64,000 nt of DNA from Serratia ureilytica (GTDB taxonomy: Bacteria > Pseudomonadota > Gammaproteobacteria > Enterobacterales > Enterobacteriaceae), in NCBI RefSeq assembly GCF_013375155.1, contig NZ_JABXOF010000005.1, positions 186,001 to 250,000 on the forward strand, in the 5' to 3' direction. Shown piece by piece: positions 17,485 through 27,277 of the stretch. The position numbers and the translations under genes were made by a program. The notes beneath the pieces are model-generated. The model saw only the letters and a list, made by a program, of their open reading frames with translations. It searched no databases and was not told the DNA's origin. Position 1 is the stretch's first letter. Each line of letters starts with the position of its first letter.

Positions 17485-18510
17485 ATGCCAGCCCAGCGCA
17501 TGCGTTCCGTCATTCCTCCCTACATGCTGCGCCGCATTATTGAACACGGTAACGCCCCGCAGCGCGACTGCGCGCTGCACACCCTGAACCACGTGCAAAG
17601 CCTGCTCGGCAACAAGCCGCTGCGTTCACCGACCGAGAAAAACGCCCGAGCCGGCGAAGCGCTCCGCGATATCTACGACGCCCAGAACGGCACCCAACTG
17701 CCCGGCAAACAGGTGCGCAAGGAGGGCCAGCCCAGCAACCACGACGTGGCGGTGGACGAGGCCTACGACTATCTCGGCGTCACCTACGATTTCTTCTGGC
17801 AGGCCTACCGGCGCAATTCGCTGGATAATAAAGGGCTGCCGCTGGTCGGCAGCGTGCACTACGGCAAGGAGTACCAGAACGCTTTCTGGAACGGCCAGCA
17901 GATGGTGTTCGGCGACGGCGACGGCGAGATCTTCAACCGTTTCACCATCGCCATCGACGTGGTCGGCCACGAGCTGGCGCACGGCGTGACCGAGAGCGAA
18001 GCCGGGCTGATCTACTACCAGCAGTCCGGCGCGCTCAACGAATCGCTGTCTGACGTGTTCGGTTCGTTGGTCAAGCAATTCCACCTGCAGCAAACCGCCG
18101 ATAAAGCCGACTGGCTGATCGGCGCCGGTCTGCTCGCCAAGGGCATCAAAGGCAAAGGGCTGCGCTCGATGTCAGCGCCCGGCACCGCCTACGACGACCC
18201 GCTGCTGGGCAAAGACCCGCAGCCCGCCAGCATGAAGGATTACATCCAGACCAAGGAAGACAACGGCGGCGTGCACCTCAACTCCGGCATTCCCAACCGC
18301 GCGTTCTACCTGGCGGCAACCGCGCTGGGCGGCTTCGCCTGGGAAAAAGCCGGCTACGTCTGGTATGACACGGTGTGCGACAAAGCGCTGCCGCAAAACG
18401 CCGACTTCGCCACCTTCGCCCGCGCCACGGTGAAACACGCGCAGGCGCGTTTCGATCAAAGCGTGGCGGACAAGGTGCAACAGGCCTGGCATCAGGTGGG
18501 GGTGGAGTAA
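17485..18510 (+). CDS. Protealysin-type M4 metalloprotease precursor
   Basis: This is a thermolysin-family (M4) zinc endopeptidase of the protealysin/grimelysin group, known from Serratia proteamaculans and S. grimesii. It has 341 residues, no signal peptide and a short propeptide with the characteristic PPYML at residues 11-15. The zinc site is HELAH (His162, Glu163, His166) with the third ligand in GALNESLSD (Glu186), and the catalytic His264 is in GGVHLNSGIP. Thermolysin relatives are secreted; this short-propeptide form is held inside the cell in studied Serratia and has been linked to actin cleavage and host-cell invasion. The stop codon overlaps the ATG of the inhibitor gene. TAAGGAGAG precedes the start. 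Confidence 0.95.
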   Translation: MPAQRMRSVIPPYMLRRIIEHGNAPQRDCALHTLNHVQSLLGNKPLRSPTEKNARAGEALRDIYDAQNGTQLPGKQVRKEGQPSNHDVAVDEAYDYLGVTYDFFWQAYRRNSLDNKGLPLVGSVHYGKEYQNAFWNGQQMVFGDGDGEIFNRFTIAIDVVGHELAHGVTESEAGLIYYQQSGALNESLSDVFGSLVKQFHLQQTADKADWLIGAGLLAKGIKGKGLRSMSAPGTAYDDPLLGKDPQPASMKDYIQTKEDNGGVHLNSGIPNRAFYLAATALGGFAWEKAGYVWYDTVCDKALPQNADFATFARATVKHAQARFDQSVADKVQQAWHQVGVE

Positions 18511-18851
18511 TGAAACCGCTGCCGACGCTCAATCAGGATACGGTCATTGAGCTGGCGCGCGAGGGAGGCTTCGCCTACATTCCCAAACTGGCGGGCCAGC
18601 GCCGCATTGCGCTGGCCGATATCACGCCGGAGCAACGGCAGCGCCTGAATCAGTTGCTGAATCAGACGCTGCCGTACGCCCAGGAAGAGGGCCAACCCAA
18701 CTCCCCCGGCTGCGGCGACCAGCGCTACTACCGCGTACAGATCAACTACACCAGCCCCACCCTGAGCACCGAGATCGTGCTGTTAATCCCGGAAAGCAGC
18801 GCGCCGCAGGCGCTGGTGGATTTGTGGAAAACCGGCCAGGTGGATGAGTGA
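18510..18851 (+). CDS. Emfourin-type inhibitor of M4 protease
   Basis: This 113-residue protein lies directly behind the protealysin gene, its ATG sharing the A of the protease TAA (18508-18510). Emfourin, a small protein inhibitor of protealysin, is encoded in exactly this bicistronic arrangement in Serratia proteamaculans. The protein has the expected size, no signal peptide, and a single domain with GGFAYIPKLAGQR near the N-terminus and a C-terminal RVQINYTSP...STEIVLLIPE strand pair. Its job would be to keep the cytosolic protease in check. Identification rests on position, length and general resemblance. Confidence 0.82.
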   Translation: MKPLPTLNQDTVIELAREGGFAYIPKLAGQRRIALADITPEQRQRLNQLLNQTLPYAQEEGQPNSPGCGDQRYYRVQINYTSPTLSTEIVLLIPESSAPQALVDLWKTGQVDE

Positions 18852-18855
18852 GGGC

Positions 18856-19077
18856 TTACAGCGGCTGATAGCTGAAATTCACCCGTTTTTTGGAGATCAG
18901 CCCGTGCCCGTTCTGGCACAGGTAATCCACCGCCCCGCAGGCCTTCAACTCTTGCAGCGGCTGCCCGCACTCCGGGCAGCTCGCCAGCTGCCGATAATCG
19001 CGCTGACAGGCGGCACAATGGTAGTGACCCGCTACCCAATTCATGGTCTGACGACAGTGCGGACAATGCGCATCCAT
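18856..19077 (-). CDS. yfgJ: Zinc-ribbon protein YfgJ
   Basis: This is a 73-residue protein with two zinc ribbons: CPHC plus CAAC in the first half (residues 5-8 and about 21-24), then CPEC and a second cysteine pair around residues 47-54. It matches the small conserved enterobacterial YfgJ, which lies near der and xseA in E. coli too. The function is unknown. It follows the AEC transporter gene by 13 bases on the same strand and is convergent with the emfourin gene four bases away. Confidence 0.85.
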   Translation of the reverse strand: MDAHCPHCRQTMNWVAGHYHCAACQRDYRQLASCPECGQPLQELKACGAVDYLCQNGHGLISKKRVNFSYQPL

Positions 19078-19090
19078 AACAGCTCCCAGG

Positions 19091-20047
19091 TTAAATCACG
19101 CCCCATGAGCGCAAGAAATAGATCCCCAACGCGGTGGTGAAGAACGACCCGACGGTGGTGATAGCGATAATGTTGGCCGCCAGCGTGGCGTTGCCGCCCA
19201 TGGCGCGCGTCATCACATAGCTGCCCGAAGCGGTCGGCGTGGCGGAAAACAGGAAGATGATGCCCAACGCCGCCCCCTGAAACCCGCACAGCCAGCCGGC
19301 CAGCGTCATCAGGAACGGCACCAGAAACAGCTTGGCCGCCGACGACAGCGCCGCCACGTTGGACGAGCGGAACATGGCGCGGAAATCCAGGCTGGCGCCG
19401 GTGCACAGCAGCGCCAACGGCAGCGACAGCGCGGAGATATAGCTGCCGGTTTGGCGGATCACGGTCGGGATACCCAGCCCGGTTTGCGCATACAGCAGCC
19501 CGCACACCAGGCCGATGATCAGCGGATTGGTGACAATGCTGCGCAGCAGCGACAGGTGGCTGATTTTCTTGCCCTGCCCGCCCTGCAGGCTGCGCGTGAG
19601 GGTGATGACCGACAGTATGTTGAACAGGATCACGGTCACCGTCAGGTACAGCGAGGCGAGCGCAATGCCTTCGCTGCCGTAGGCGGTCATGGCGTAGGCC
19701 AGACCGACGATGGCGGTGTTGGCGCGAAACCCGCCCTGCACGAACACCCCGCGCTCACGCGGTTCTTTCACCAGCCACTTGGCGGCCAGCTCCAAGAGCA
19801 GGAAGGTCGCCAGCGTGCCGACCGCGCCGAACAGCACCAGCGGCAGATTGCCGAGCAGCTGCGGATGGTTGGTAGCGATGCTGAAAAACAGCAGGCACGG
19901 CAGCGCCAGATTGAACACCAGGCGGGTCGCGCCGTCGACGAAGCGGTCATCCATCAGGCGCCAATGGCGCAACAGGATCCCCAGCAGCATCATCAGCAGA
20001 TTGGGCACGGTGACGTCGAACGCAAAACTCCAGGTTTCCCAGGACAT
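19091..20047 (-). CDS. AEC-family transporter
   Basis: This is a 318-residue integral membrane protein with about ten hydrophobic segments in two five-helix halves, typical of the auxin efflux carrier (AEC) family. Recognisable parts are NLALPCLLFFSIA in the first half, RANTAIVGLAYA before the centre, and ATPTASGSYVMTRAMGGN near the end. Bacterial members move malate, malonate or other small acids; the substrate here is not evident. It may be co-transcribed with yfgJ. Confidence 0.85.
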   Translation of the reverse strand: MSWETWSFAFDVTVPNLLMMLLGILLRHWRLMDDRFVDGATRLVFNLALPCLLFFSIATNHPQLLGNLPLVLFGAVGTLATFLLLELAAKWLVKEPRERGVFVQGGFRANTAIVGLAYAMTAYGSEGIALASLYLTVTVILFNILSVITLTRSLQGGQGKKISHLSLLRSIVTNPLIIGLVCGLLYAQTGLGIPTVIRQTGSYISALSLPLALLCTGASLDFRAMFRSSNVAALSSAAKLFLVPFLMTLAGWLCGFQGAALGIIFLFSATPTASGSYVMTRAMGGNATLAANIIAITTVGSFFTTALGIYFLRSWGVI

Positions 20048-20103
20048 GGTGTTCCTTCAGACAGGCGAGGTAATCTTCAGATAATAAAACGATTTCGGGC
20101 CAA

Positions 20104-20137
20104 TAAAAAAGGGGCGCGGCATCACTGCCGCGCCCCT
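20104..20137 (-). terminator. der terminator
   Basis: GGGGCGCGGC and GCCGCGCCCC form a strong GC stem with a short loop, followed on the minus strand by six T residues. It lies just after the der stop at 20147. Confidence 0.9.
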
Positions 20138-20146
20138 CATGAGCGA

Positions 20147-21637
20147 TTACTTGCTCTTTTTCAGGTGGCTCATCAGGCGTTTGCGCTTACGCATCTGGGT
20201 CGGCGTCAGCAGGTTGCGTTTGCCGGCGAACGGGTTGTCGCCCTCTTTGAACTGGATGCGGATCGGCGTCCCCATCACGTTCAGCGAGCGACGGAAGTAG
20301 TTCATCAGGTAGCGCTTGTACGAATCGGCCAGATCGCTGACCTGGTTGCCGTGGATCACCACGATCGGCGGGTTGTAACCGCCGGCGTGGGCGTATTTCA
20401 GCTTCACGCGGCGGCCGCGCACCAACGGCGGCTGGTGATCGTCAACCGCCATCTGCATGATTTTGGTCAGCATCGAGGTGTTTACGCGACGGGTTGCGCA
20501 CTCGTAGGCTTCCTGTACCGATTCGAACAGGTTGCCGACGCCGCTGCCGTGCAGGGCGGAAATAAAGTGCACGCGCGCGAAGTCGACGAAGCCCAGACGC
20601 AGATCGAGCATCTCTTTCACGTGCTCGCGATCTTCTTCGCTCATGCCGTCCCACTTGTTGACCGCAATCACCAGTGAGCGCCCACTATTGAGGATAAAGC
20701 CGAGCAGCGAGAGGTCCTGATCGGAGATGCCTTCACGCGCGTCGATCACCAGCAGCACCACGTTGGCGTCTTCAATCGCCTGCAGGGTCTTGATCACCGA
20801 GAATTTCTCGACGGTTTCGGTCACCTTGCCGCGTTTGCGCACCCCGGCGGTGTCGATCAGCACGTATTCGCGTTCGTCACGCACCATCGGAATGTAGATG
20901 CTGTCGCGGGTAGTGCCCGGCATGTCGTACACCACCACGCGCTCCTCGCCGAGGATACGGTTAGTGAGCGTAGACTTACCTACGTTCGGGCGGCCGACGA
21001 TCGCCAGTTTGATCGGCAGATCCTGCGGATTGAACGCTTCTTCCGGCTCTTCGTCTTCTTCGCCTTCCAGCGTTTCGCCGTTTTGCTCGGCCCAGTAAGC
21101 GGCGTTGGCCTCTTCCTCGGTCAGCTCGACGTCTTCCGGTTTTTCCGGCACGAACGGCACCAGCACGTGTTCAATCAGCTGGGTCACGCCGCGGCCGTGA
21201 GAAGCGGCGATAGCGAACACTTCACCCAGACCGAGCGAGTAGAAATCGGCGGTGGCGGTGTCCGGATCCAGACCGTCGGTCTTGTTGGCCACCAGGAAGG
21301 TCGCCTTCTGGCGGCTGCGCAGGTGCTGGGCGATGCCCTGATCCGCCGGCATCAGGCCGGCGCGGGCGTCGACCATGAACAGCACGATGTCCGCTTCTTC
21401 GATCGCCAGCAGCGACTGACCGGCCATGCGCGTTTCGACGCCGTCTTCGGTGCCGTCGATGCCGCCGGTATCGACGATGATAAATTCATTGCCTTCGATT
21501 TCAGCACGACCATACTTGCGGTCACGCGTCAGCCCCGGGAAATCCGCCACCAGCGCATCGCGCGTATGGGTTAAACGGTTGAACAAGGTGGATTTACCCA
21601 CATTCGGGCGCCCGACCAGCGCGACGACAGGTATCAT
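20147..21637 (-). CDS. der: Ribosome-assembly GTPase Der (EngA)
   Basis: Der is an essential tandem GTPase needed for 50S ribosomal subunit maturation. The 496-residue protein has two G domains, each with its own P-loop GRPNVGKST (residue 7 onward and again near residue 215), DTGGI and DTAGV switch II motifs and NKTD/NKWD base-specificity motifs. An acidic linker ([10 protein letters not shown]) separates the G domains, and a KH-like domain follows ending in a basic tail [15 protein letters not shown]. It lies downstream of bamB as in other Enterobacterales, with a repeat element and a hairpin in between. Confidence 0.98.
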   Translation of the reverse strand: MIPVVALVGRPNVGKSTLFNRLTHTRDALVADFPGLTRDRKYGRAEIEGNEFIIVDTGGIDGTEDGVETRMAGQSLLAIEEADIVLFMVDARAGLMPADQGIAQHLRSRQKATFLVANKTDGLDPDTATADFYSLGLGEVFAIAASHGRGVTQLIEHVLVPFVPEKPEDVELTEEEANAAYWAEQNGETLEGEEDEEPEEAFNPQDLPIKLAIVGRPNVGKSTLTNRILGEERVVVYDMPGTTRDSIYIPMVRDEREYVLIDTAGVRKRGKVTETVEKFSVIKTLQAIEDANVVLLVIDAREGISDQDLSLLGFILNSGRSLVIAVNKWDGMSEEDREHVKEMLDLRLGFVDFARVHFISALHGSGVGNLFESVQEAYECATRRVNTSMLTKIMQMAVDDHQPPLVRGRRVKLKYAHAGGYNPPIVVIHGNQVSDLADSYKRYLMNYFRRSLNVMGTPIRIQFKEGDNPFAGKRNLLTPTQMRKRKRLMSHLKKSK

Positions 21638-21715
21638 TGTTGAAGCCTCATTACTTAATAATCAATGCGTTACTGCACTGTGGATAGACACCAGCGGTGC
21701 AGCTTATAAAATACG

Positions 21716-21745
21716 AAACGGCCCCTGAACATTCAGGAGCCGTTT
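21716..21745 (-). terminator. Hairpin between bamB and der
   Basis: AAACGGCCCCTGA and TCAGGAGCCGTTT form a long stem with one mismatch and a four-base loop. On the minus strand it is followed by CGTATTTTAT, a moderate T tract, so it may end or attenuate bamB-side transcription before der. Confidence 0.6.
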
Positions 21746-21752
21746 TCCCCTT

Positions 21753-21866
21753 CATCTTTCGCGCCACAGCGGCGTTGTCTGCGCACCTTCGCCTCGGTCA
21801 CTTAGCTCACTAAGCTCCCGAGGACTCATGCGCTTGCCGCCTGGCTGCAACCCGAAATCATTCGGG
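21753..21866. repeat. Intergenic palindromic repeat, copy 1
   Basis: First of three related copies in the window. Its core is the imperfect palindrome CCTCGGTCACTTAGC...TAAGCTCCCGAGG (21801-21832). On the left it has the CTTTC...GCGTTGTCTGC end box and on the right CTTGCCGCCTGGCTGCAA followed by CCGAAATCATTCGGG. It has the same orientation as copy 3 and is the most diverged of the three. Confidence 0.7.
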
Positions 21867-21892
21867 TGCAAGAAGGGATGCGACGAGCGGCG

Positions 21893-23074
21893 TTAGCGGG
21901 TGAAAGCGTAAACTTTCCCGCCGCGAGCCTGGATGACCAGCTTGTCGCCGGCCACCATCGGCGCAGACAGGAAGCCGGAGCTGTCCACTTCCTGCTGGGC
22001 GACAAAACGGCCATCGGTGGTGTTGACCCAGTGCAGATAGCCTTCGGCGTCACCGGTCACCAGATAACCATTATACATCACCGGCGGCGTCAGGTTGCGG
22101 TGCAGCAGATCGCTTTGCGTCCACACGGTCACGCCGCCTTCGGTGCTGAGCGCCACCACGCGATCGTTCTGGTCGATCAGGTAGATGCGGCCCGCGTCGA
22201 CGATGAAATCATTCACCGAACCCAGCTCGCGTTTCCAGATGATCTGACCGGAACGCAGATCCAGCGCCGTCAGGTTGCCGTTGTAACCCAGCGCGTAGAC
22301 CACGCCGTCAACGATCACCGGCGTGGTGTCCACGTCGTTCAGGCGATCGATTTCGGTCGCGCCGCTCGGCTGAGAAATGCGCTGTTGCCAGATCAGTTGG
22401 CCCTGCTGCATCAGCACGGCGCTGACGCGGCCGTTATCACCGCCGACGATGGCGGCGCCAAAGGCGACGGCCGGCGCGGATTCACCGCGCAGCGACAGCG
22501 AAGGCATGTCCAGGTTAACCGTCCACTTCACCGCGCCATCGGCTTCGTTCAGCGCCTGCAGCATGCCGTTGGAGGTATGCACCAACACCATGCCGTCGCT
22601 GACAACCGGACGGGAGATCGCTTCGCCGGCCACTTTGGTCTGCCAGGCGATGGCGCCGTCGGCGGTGTTCAATGCGTAAACCACCGCTTTTTCGCTGCCG
22701 ACGTAAACCTTGTCACCCGCAACCGTCAGGCCGCCCGACAGCAGCGCAGACAGGTTGCTGGAGAAGAAGCCGGTCTTCTCGGAAAGATTGACCTTCCACT
22801 TCTCGTTGCCGCTGTCGGCATCCATCGCTTTCACGATGCCGAAGCGATCGGCGGCGTAAATGGTGCTGTCCTGATAGGCCGGAAGCAGGTGGGAGTAATA
22901 CTCACCGATACCGTCGCCCACCGAGGTGCTCCACGCCTTGTTCGGCGTAAACTGATTTTCAACTTTCGGCAACGGCGACATGGTAACCACGTCTTCTTCG
23001 CTGTTAAACAGCGAGCAACCACTCAGCAAGGCAGCGGAAACCAGTCCGACCAAGAGTGTTTTACGCAATTGCAT
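21893..23074 (-). CDS. bamB: Outer membrane assembly lipoprotein BamB
   Basis: BamB is a subunit of the BAM complex that folds beta-barrels into the outer membrane. The 393-residue protein has a lipoprotein signal (VSAALLSGCSLF, lipidated Cys20) and an eight-bladed beta-propeller with recurring WRQ-like units (IAWQTKVAGE, IWQQRISQPSG, IIWKRELGS). It follows yfgM by 11 bases in the usual hisS-yfgM-bamB order. Confidence 0.97.
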   Translation of the reverse strand: MQLRKTLLVGLVSAALLSGCSLFNSEEDVVTMSPLPKVENQFTPNKAWSTSVGDGIGEYYSHLLPAYQDSTIYAADRFGIVKAMDADSGNEKWKVNLSEKTGFFSSNLSALLSGGLTVAGDKVYVGSEKAVVYALNTADGAIAWQTKVAGEAISRPVVSDGMVLVHTSNGMLQALNEADGAVKWTVNLDMPSLSLRGESAPAVAFGAAIVGGDNGRVSAVLMQQGQLIWQQRISQPSGATEIDRLNDVDTTPVIVDGVVYALGYNGNLTALDLRSGQIIWKRELGSVNDFIVDAGRIYLIDQNDRVVALSTEGGVTVWTQSDLLHRNLTPPVMYNGYLVTGDAEGYLHWVNTTDGRFVAQQEVDSSGFLSAPMVAGDKLVIQARGGKVYAFTR

Positions 23075-23085
23075 GGGAATTCCCC

Positions 23086-23706
23086 TTAGCTGGACAAGTT
23101 ATTCAATTTCATGCGCAGCAGAACCTGCAGCGCTTGAGAAGCGTTGGACTCAATGCCTTTGCTGTAAGCTTCGCGCGCGCCCTTGGCGTCGCCCTTCGCC
23201 AGCAGCACATCGCCGCGCACATCCTGCATCATCGCCGCCCAGCCTTCGCCTTTCACGCCATCCAGCGTTTTCAGCGCTTCATCCAGCTTTTTCTCCTGCA
23301 GCTGGACGCGCGCCAGACGCAGGTCGATCATCGCCAACAGGTTGTCGTCTTTGGTCTGGCCCTGAGCCAGCGCCAATTGTTGTTCCGCCTTGGCGAAATC
23401 ATTCTGTTCGACAAAGTGCTTAGCCAATTGCAGCGCGGCCAGTACGCCGTAGCTATTGCCGTTGGCCTGGACAAATTTCTCTGCGGCAGCCACGTCATCC
23501 GGCTTGCCGGCCGCCAGACGATCGCTGGCTTCCTGATAGGATTGCGATGCCGCCATCATGTTGGAGTTTTCATGGCTCTGCCAGTAACGCCAGCCAACCA
23601 GGGCACCAATTCCGAGCACCACGCCCACCGCCAGCGCTTTGCCGTTCTCGGCAAAGAACCGACGCAGTGCGTCGACTTGTTCGTTTTCAGTGGTATAGAC
23701 TTCCAC
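23086..23706 (-). CDS. yfgM: Ancillary SecYEG translocon subunit YfgM
   Basis: This 206-residue inner-membrane protein has one N-terminal transmembrane helix (KALAVGVVLGIGALVGW, residues ~23-40) and a periplasmic TPR-like domain. YfgM works with PpiD at the Sec translocon and passes substrates to periplasmic chaperones; it has also been tied to RcsB stability. It sits between hisS (13 bases upstream) and bamB on the same strand, an order kept across the family. Confidence 0.95.
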   Translation of the reverse strand: MEVYTTENEQVDALRRFFAENGKALAVGVVLGIGALVGWRYWQSHENSNMMAASQSYQEASDRLAAGKPDDVAAAEKFVQANGNSYGVLAALQLAKHFVEQNDFAKAEQQLALAQGQTKDDNLLAMIDLRLARVQLQEKKLDEALKTLDGVKGEGWAAMMQDVRGDVLLAKGDAKGAREAYSKGIESNASQALQVLLRMKLNNLSS

Positions 23707-23719
23707 GGTGTCCTTCTCC

Positions 23720-24994
23720 TTAACCTAACATCAAAGCCAGACGCGCAGCGACTTCGCTTTGCGCCAGCGTTTCTTGTTCACCACTGCGCAGGTCTTTCAC
23801 CACCACCTGCTGCGCCGCCACTTCGCTCTCGCCCAGGATCAGCGCGATGCGCGCGCCCCATTTGTCCGCACGGGTGATCTGCTTCTTGAAGTTGCCGCCG
23901 CCGTAATTGGTCATCAGCTTCAGCTGCGGCGCCGCGTCGCGCACCTGTTCAGCCAGCTGCATCGCCGCGCTCTGGGTGCCCGCGCCGGAAGAGATGACGT
24001 ACACGTCGATAGCCGACGGCGCCTTGAATTCCGGGTTGACCGCCTGCACCAGCAGCACCAGACGCTCCAGGCCCATGGCGAAACCGACCGCCGGAGTGGC
24101 GCGGCCGCCCAACTGCTCGACCAGACCGTCGTAACGGCCGCCCGCGCAGACGGTGCCCTGCGCGCCCAAGCTGGTGGTCACCCACTCAAACACGGTGCGG
24201 TTGTAGTAATCCAGACCGCGCACCAGGCGCTCGTTAACGGTATATGGGATACCTGCCTGCGCCAAAAGTTCACACAGACCGGCGAAGTGAGCACGGGATT
24301 CTTCATCCAGGTACTCGGACAGGCGCGGCGCGTCGTTCAGCAGCGCCTGCACCTCAGGATTCTTGGAGTCCAGCACGCGCAGCGGGTTGCTGTACATGCG
24401 GCGTTTGCAGTCTTCGTCCAACACCTCGACGTGCTGCTCCAGGAACGCCACCAGCGCATCGCGGTAGTTGGCGCGCGCTTCCAGCGAACCGATGGAGTTC
24501 AGCTCCAGCTTGACGTGCTCGGCGATGCCCAGCGCTTTCCACCAGCGGGCGGTCAGCAGGATCAGCTCGGCGTCGATATCCGGGCCTTGCAGGCCGAACA
24601 CTTCCGCGCCCAGCTGATGGAACTGGCGATAGCGGCCCTTTTGCGGGCGCTCGTAGCGGAACATCGGGCCGATGTACCACAGACGCTGTTCCTGATTGTA
24701 CAGCAGACCATGTTCGATGCCGGCGCGCACGCAGCCGGCCGTCCCTTCCGGACGCAGCGTCAGGCTTTCGCCGTTGCGGTCTTCGAAGGTATACATCTCT
24801 TTTTCCACGACGTCGGTCACTTCGCCGATCGCGCGTTTGAATAACGGGGTCTGCTCTACAATCGGCAACCGGATTTCGCTGTAACCGTAGCCGCCCAGCA
24901 CCTGCTTGAGGGTGCCTTCAATACGCTGCCATAATGCCGTTTCTTCCGGCAGGTAGTCGTTCATGCCGCGGATGGCTTGAATGTTCTTTGCCAC
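23720..24994 (-). CDS. hisS: Histidyl-tRNA synthetase
   Basis: This class II aminoacyl-tRNA synthetase charges tRNA-His. It is 424 residues, the normal length. Motif 2 ([18 protein letters not shown]), the histidine-specific motifs [15 protein letters not shown] and AGGRYDGL, and motif 3 (GFAMGLERL) are present, followed by the C-terminal anticodon-binding domain (~residues 325-424). It is likely first in a hisS-yfgM-bamB transcript. Confidence 0.98.
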   Translation of the reverse strand: MAKNIQAIRGMNDYLPEETALWQRIEGTLKQVLGGYGYSEIRLPIVEQTPLFKRAIGEVTDVVEKEMYTFEDRNGESLTLRPEGTAGCVRAGIEHGLLYNQEQRLWYIGPMFRYERPQKGRYRQFHQLGAEVFGLQGPDIDAELILLTARWWKALGIAEHVKLELNSIGSLEARANYRDALVAFLEQHVEVLDEDCKRRMYSNPLRVLDSKNPEVQALLNDAPRLSEYLDEESRAHFAGLCELLAQAGIPYTVNERLVRGLDYYNRTVFEWVTTSLGAQGTVCAGGRYDGLVEQLGGRATPAVGFAMGLERLVLLVQAVNPEFKAPSAIDVYVISSGAGTQSAAMQLAEQVRDAAPQLKLMTNYGGGNFKKQITRADKWGARIALILGESEVAAQQVVVKDLRSGEQETLAQSEVAARLALMLG

Positions 24995-25099
24995 GTGAGT
25001 TCTCTGTCCGTTGTCTGTAAAAATGAACCTGATTATAGGGACTTTGCCGCCCGGTATTCAACGCGGATGCGGTTTTCCGCCCTTCAGGCGCATAAACAA

Positions 25100-25117
25100 G
25101 CGGGCCAACAGGCCCGC
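25100..25117 (-). terminator. ispG terminator
   Basis: GCGGGCC and GGCCCGC form a seven-base-pair stem with a four-base loop and are followed on the minus strand by TTGTTTATG, 17 bases beyond the ispG stop. Confidence 0.7.
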
Positions 25118-25133
25118 CGTGTAGCGATAACGC

Positions 25134-26255
25134 TTATTTTTCCAGCAGGTTGACCGTGATACGGTTGCTTTCGTCCATCATCGCGGCCTTGGCGCGAATC
25201 TTCGCTTCCAGCTGGTCGATCATCTGTTCGTTGTCGAAACGCTCTTTCTGGCGCACGCCGTCTTCGTAGAAGCCGCTCTTCTTGTGGCCGCCGGTCACGC
25301 CCATGGTGGACACCAGCGCTTCGCCCGGGCCGTTCACCACGCAACCGATGATCGAGACGTCCATCGGCGTGATGATGTCTTCCAGGCGCTGCTCCAGCGC
25401 GTTCACCGTGCCGATCACGTCGAACTCCTGACGCGAACAGGTCGGGCAGGCGATGAAGTTGATGCCGCGCGCGCGGATGCGCAGCGACTTCAGGATATCG
25501 AAACCGACCTTCACCTCTTCGACCGGATCCGCCGCCAGCGAGATGCGCAGGGTATCGCCGATGCCTTCAGACAGCAGCATGCCCAGGCCGATGGCCGACT
25601 TGACCGACCCGCTGCGCGCGCCGCCGGCTTCGGTGATGCCCAGATGCAGCGGCTGATCGATGCGCGACGCCAGCAGACGGTAGGATTGCACCGCCAGGAA
25701 CACGTCCGACGCCTTGACGCTGACCTTGAACTGGTCGAAGTTGAGGCGATCGAGGATATCCACGTGGCGCATGGCGGATTCCAGCAGCGCTTCCGGCGTA
25801 GGTTCGCCGTACTTTTCCTGCAGATCTTTCTCCAGCGAACCGCCGTTGACGCCGATGCGAATCGGGATGTTCTTGTCGCGGGCGCAGTCCACCACCGAGC
25901 GAATGCGCGATTCGTTGCCGATGTTGCCCGGGTTGATGCGCAGGCAGTCCACGCCGTATTCGGCAACCTGCAGCGCGATGCGATAATCGAAGTGGATATC
26001 GGCGACCAGCGGCACGTTGACCTGCTGCTTGATCAGCTTGAACGCCTCGGCGGCGTCCATGGTAGGAACCGAAACGCGGACGATGTCGACGCCCACGCGC
26101 TCCAGCGCTTTAATCTGATTAACCGTTGCTTCAACATCGGTGGTACGGGTGTTGGTCATCGACTGCACGGCAATCGGCGCGCCATCACCAATAGGCACCT
26201 TGCCGACGTAAATGCGTGTAGATTTTCGACGGTTGATGGGCGCTTGGTTATGCAT
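25134..26255 (-). CDS. ispG: 4-hydroxy-3-methylbut-2-enyl-diphosphate synthase
   Basis: IspG is the iron-sulfur enzyme of the non-mevalonate isoprenoid pathway that makes HMBPP from the cyclic diphosphate. The 373-residue protein has the TIM-barrel domain and the C-terminal 4Fe-4S domain with ligands in [11 protein letters not shown] and [12 protein letters not shown] (three Cys and the Glu). It sits between rodZ and hisS as in E. coli. Its cluster ties it functionally to the isc operon found later in the window. Confidence 0.98.
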   Translation of the reverse strand: MHNQAPINRRKSTRIYVGKVPIGDGAPIAVQSMTNTRTTDVEATVNQIKALERVGVDIVRVSVPTMDAAEAFKLIKQQVNVPLVADIHFDYRIALQVAEYGVDCLRINPGNIGNESRIRSVVDCARDKNIPIRIGVNGGSLEKDLQEKYGEPTPEALLESAMRHVDILDRLNFDQFKVSVKASDVFLAVQSYRLLASRIDQPLHLGITEAGGARSGSVKSAIGLGMLLSEGIGDTLRISLAADPVEEVKVGFDILKSLRIRARGINFIACPTCSRQEFDVIGTVNALEQRLEDIITPMDVSIIGCVVNGPGEALVSTMGVTGGHKKSGFYEDGVRQKERFDNEQMIDQLEAKIRAKAAMMDESNRITVNLLEK

Positions 26256-26302
26256 TACTTACTCTCCATTGCTGCTCTGACATCACGACCGGGGCCGCGC
26301 GA

Positions 26303-27277
26303 TTACTGCGCGGCGACGGTCAGGCGAGCAACACGGTTTGACTTAACGAACCGGCTCAAATCAACCGGTTTACCCTGATACTGGATCTGTACTGCCGCCG
26401 GCGCGCCGATGGTCAGTTTGTACGGCGCAGTGCCGGTCAGGTTCAGCTTGCCGCCCTGCTTCTGGGTGCCGCTGAACAGCGTTTTACCGCTCGCGTCGGT
26501 CACCTGCAGCCAGCAGTCGGCGGAGAAGTCCATCACCAGCGCGTTCGGATCGGCCGCCGGCGCAGCAACGCCCGCATCGGCGGTCGGCAGCGGCGATTGC
26601 GCCGCCGGCGCGGTTTCCGGCAGGGTGGTCTGGCTTGGCGACACCACGGCAGGCTGTTGCTGAGCCGCGCCCGGCGTCTGGGCGGTCGCCGCCGGCGCCT
26701 GAGCCGCTGCGCCGGTATCGGCCGGCGCGGCGCTGTTGTCGGTCAACGGCACGTTAGTGCCGGCGTCGGCGTTGCCGTCCGTCAGCGGCACGGACTGCCC
26801 TTCGTTATTCTGTGAAAGCTGCGCCGAGGATTGATCGGCCATGGTGGCGATCTCTTCCTGCTGCGCCTTGTGGTTTTGCCACCACCAGGCGCCGGTCAGG
26901 CCAATCACCACGAACACGATAAGCCAGGTGAAGCTCATCAGCCAGCCGTCGCGTTTCTTGCGGCGCTTGCCCAGCGAGAAGCTTTGCATCGGCGCCACTT
27001 TCGCCATCTTCAACGGCGCCTGCTTGGCCAGCATCGGCAGCAGTTCGTCTTCCGGCAAATGCACCAGCTTGGCGTAGGAACGGATGTAGCCGCGCACGAA
27101 GGTGGACGCGAGGTCAGCGGACACGCTGTCTTCCTCGATATCGCGCACGGTGGACATTTTGAGACACAGGCGTTCTGCAACGGCCTGTTGGCTCAGCCCG
27201 AGTTGCTCACGGGCCTGACGCAGGCGCTGGCCCGTCGTCATGGATACGGTTTTATCTTGGGAGGCTTCAGTATTCAT
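26303..27277 (-). CDS. rodZ: Cytoskeletal protein RodZ
   Basis: RodZ is the membrane protein that links MreB to the elongation machinery and sets rod shape. The 324-residue protein has an N-terminal Cro/CI-type HTH domain ([19 protein letters not shown]), a basic juxtamembrane stretch, one transmembrane helix ([17 protein letters not shown]), a Pro/Ala/Thr-rich periplasmic linker and a C-terminal DUF4115 beta domain. Its start overlaps the pilW stop by 11 bases. Confidence 0.96.
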   Translation of the reverse strand: MNTEASQDKTVSMTTGQRLRQAREQLGLSQQAVAERLCLKMSTVRDIEEDSVSADLASTFVRGYIRSYAKLVHLPEDELLPMLAKQAPLKMAKVAPMQSFSLGKRRKKRDGWLMSFTWLIVFVVIGLTGAWWWQNHKAQQEEIATMADQSSAQLSQNNEGQSVPLTDGNADAGTNVPLTDNSAAPADTGAAAQAPAATAQTPGAAQQQPAVVSPSQTTLPETAPAAQSPLPTADAGVAAPAADPNALVMDFSADCWLQVTDASGKTLFSGTQKQGGKLNLTGTAPYKLTIGAPAAVQIQYQGKPVDLSRFVKSNRVARLTVAAQ

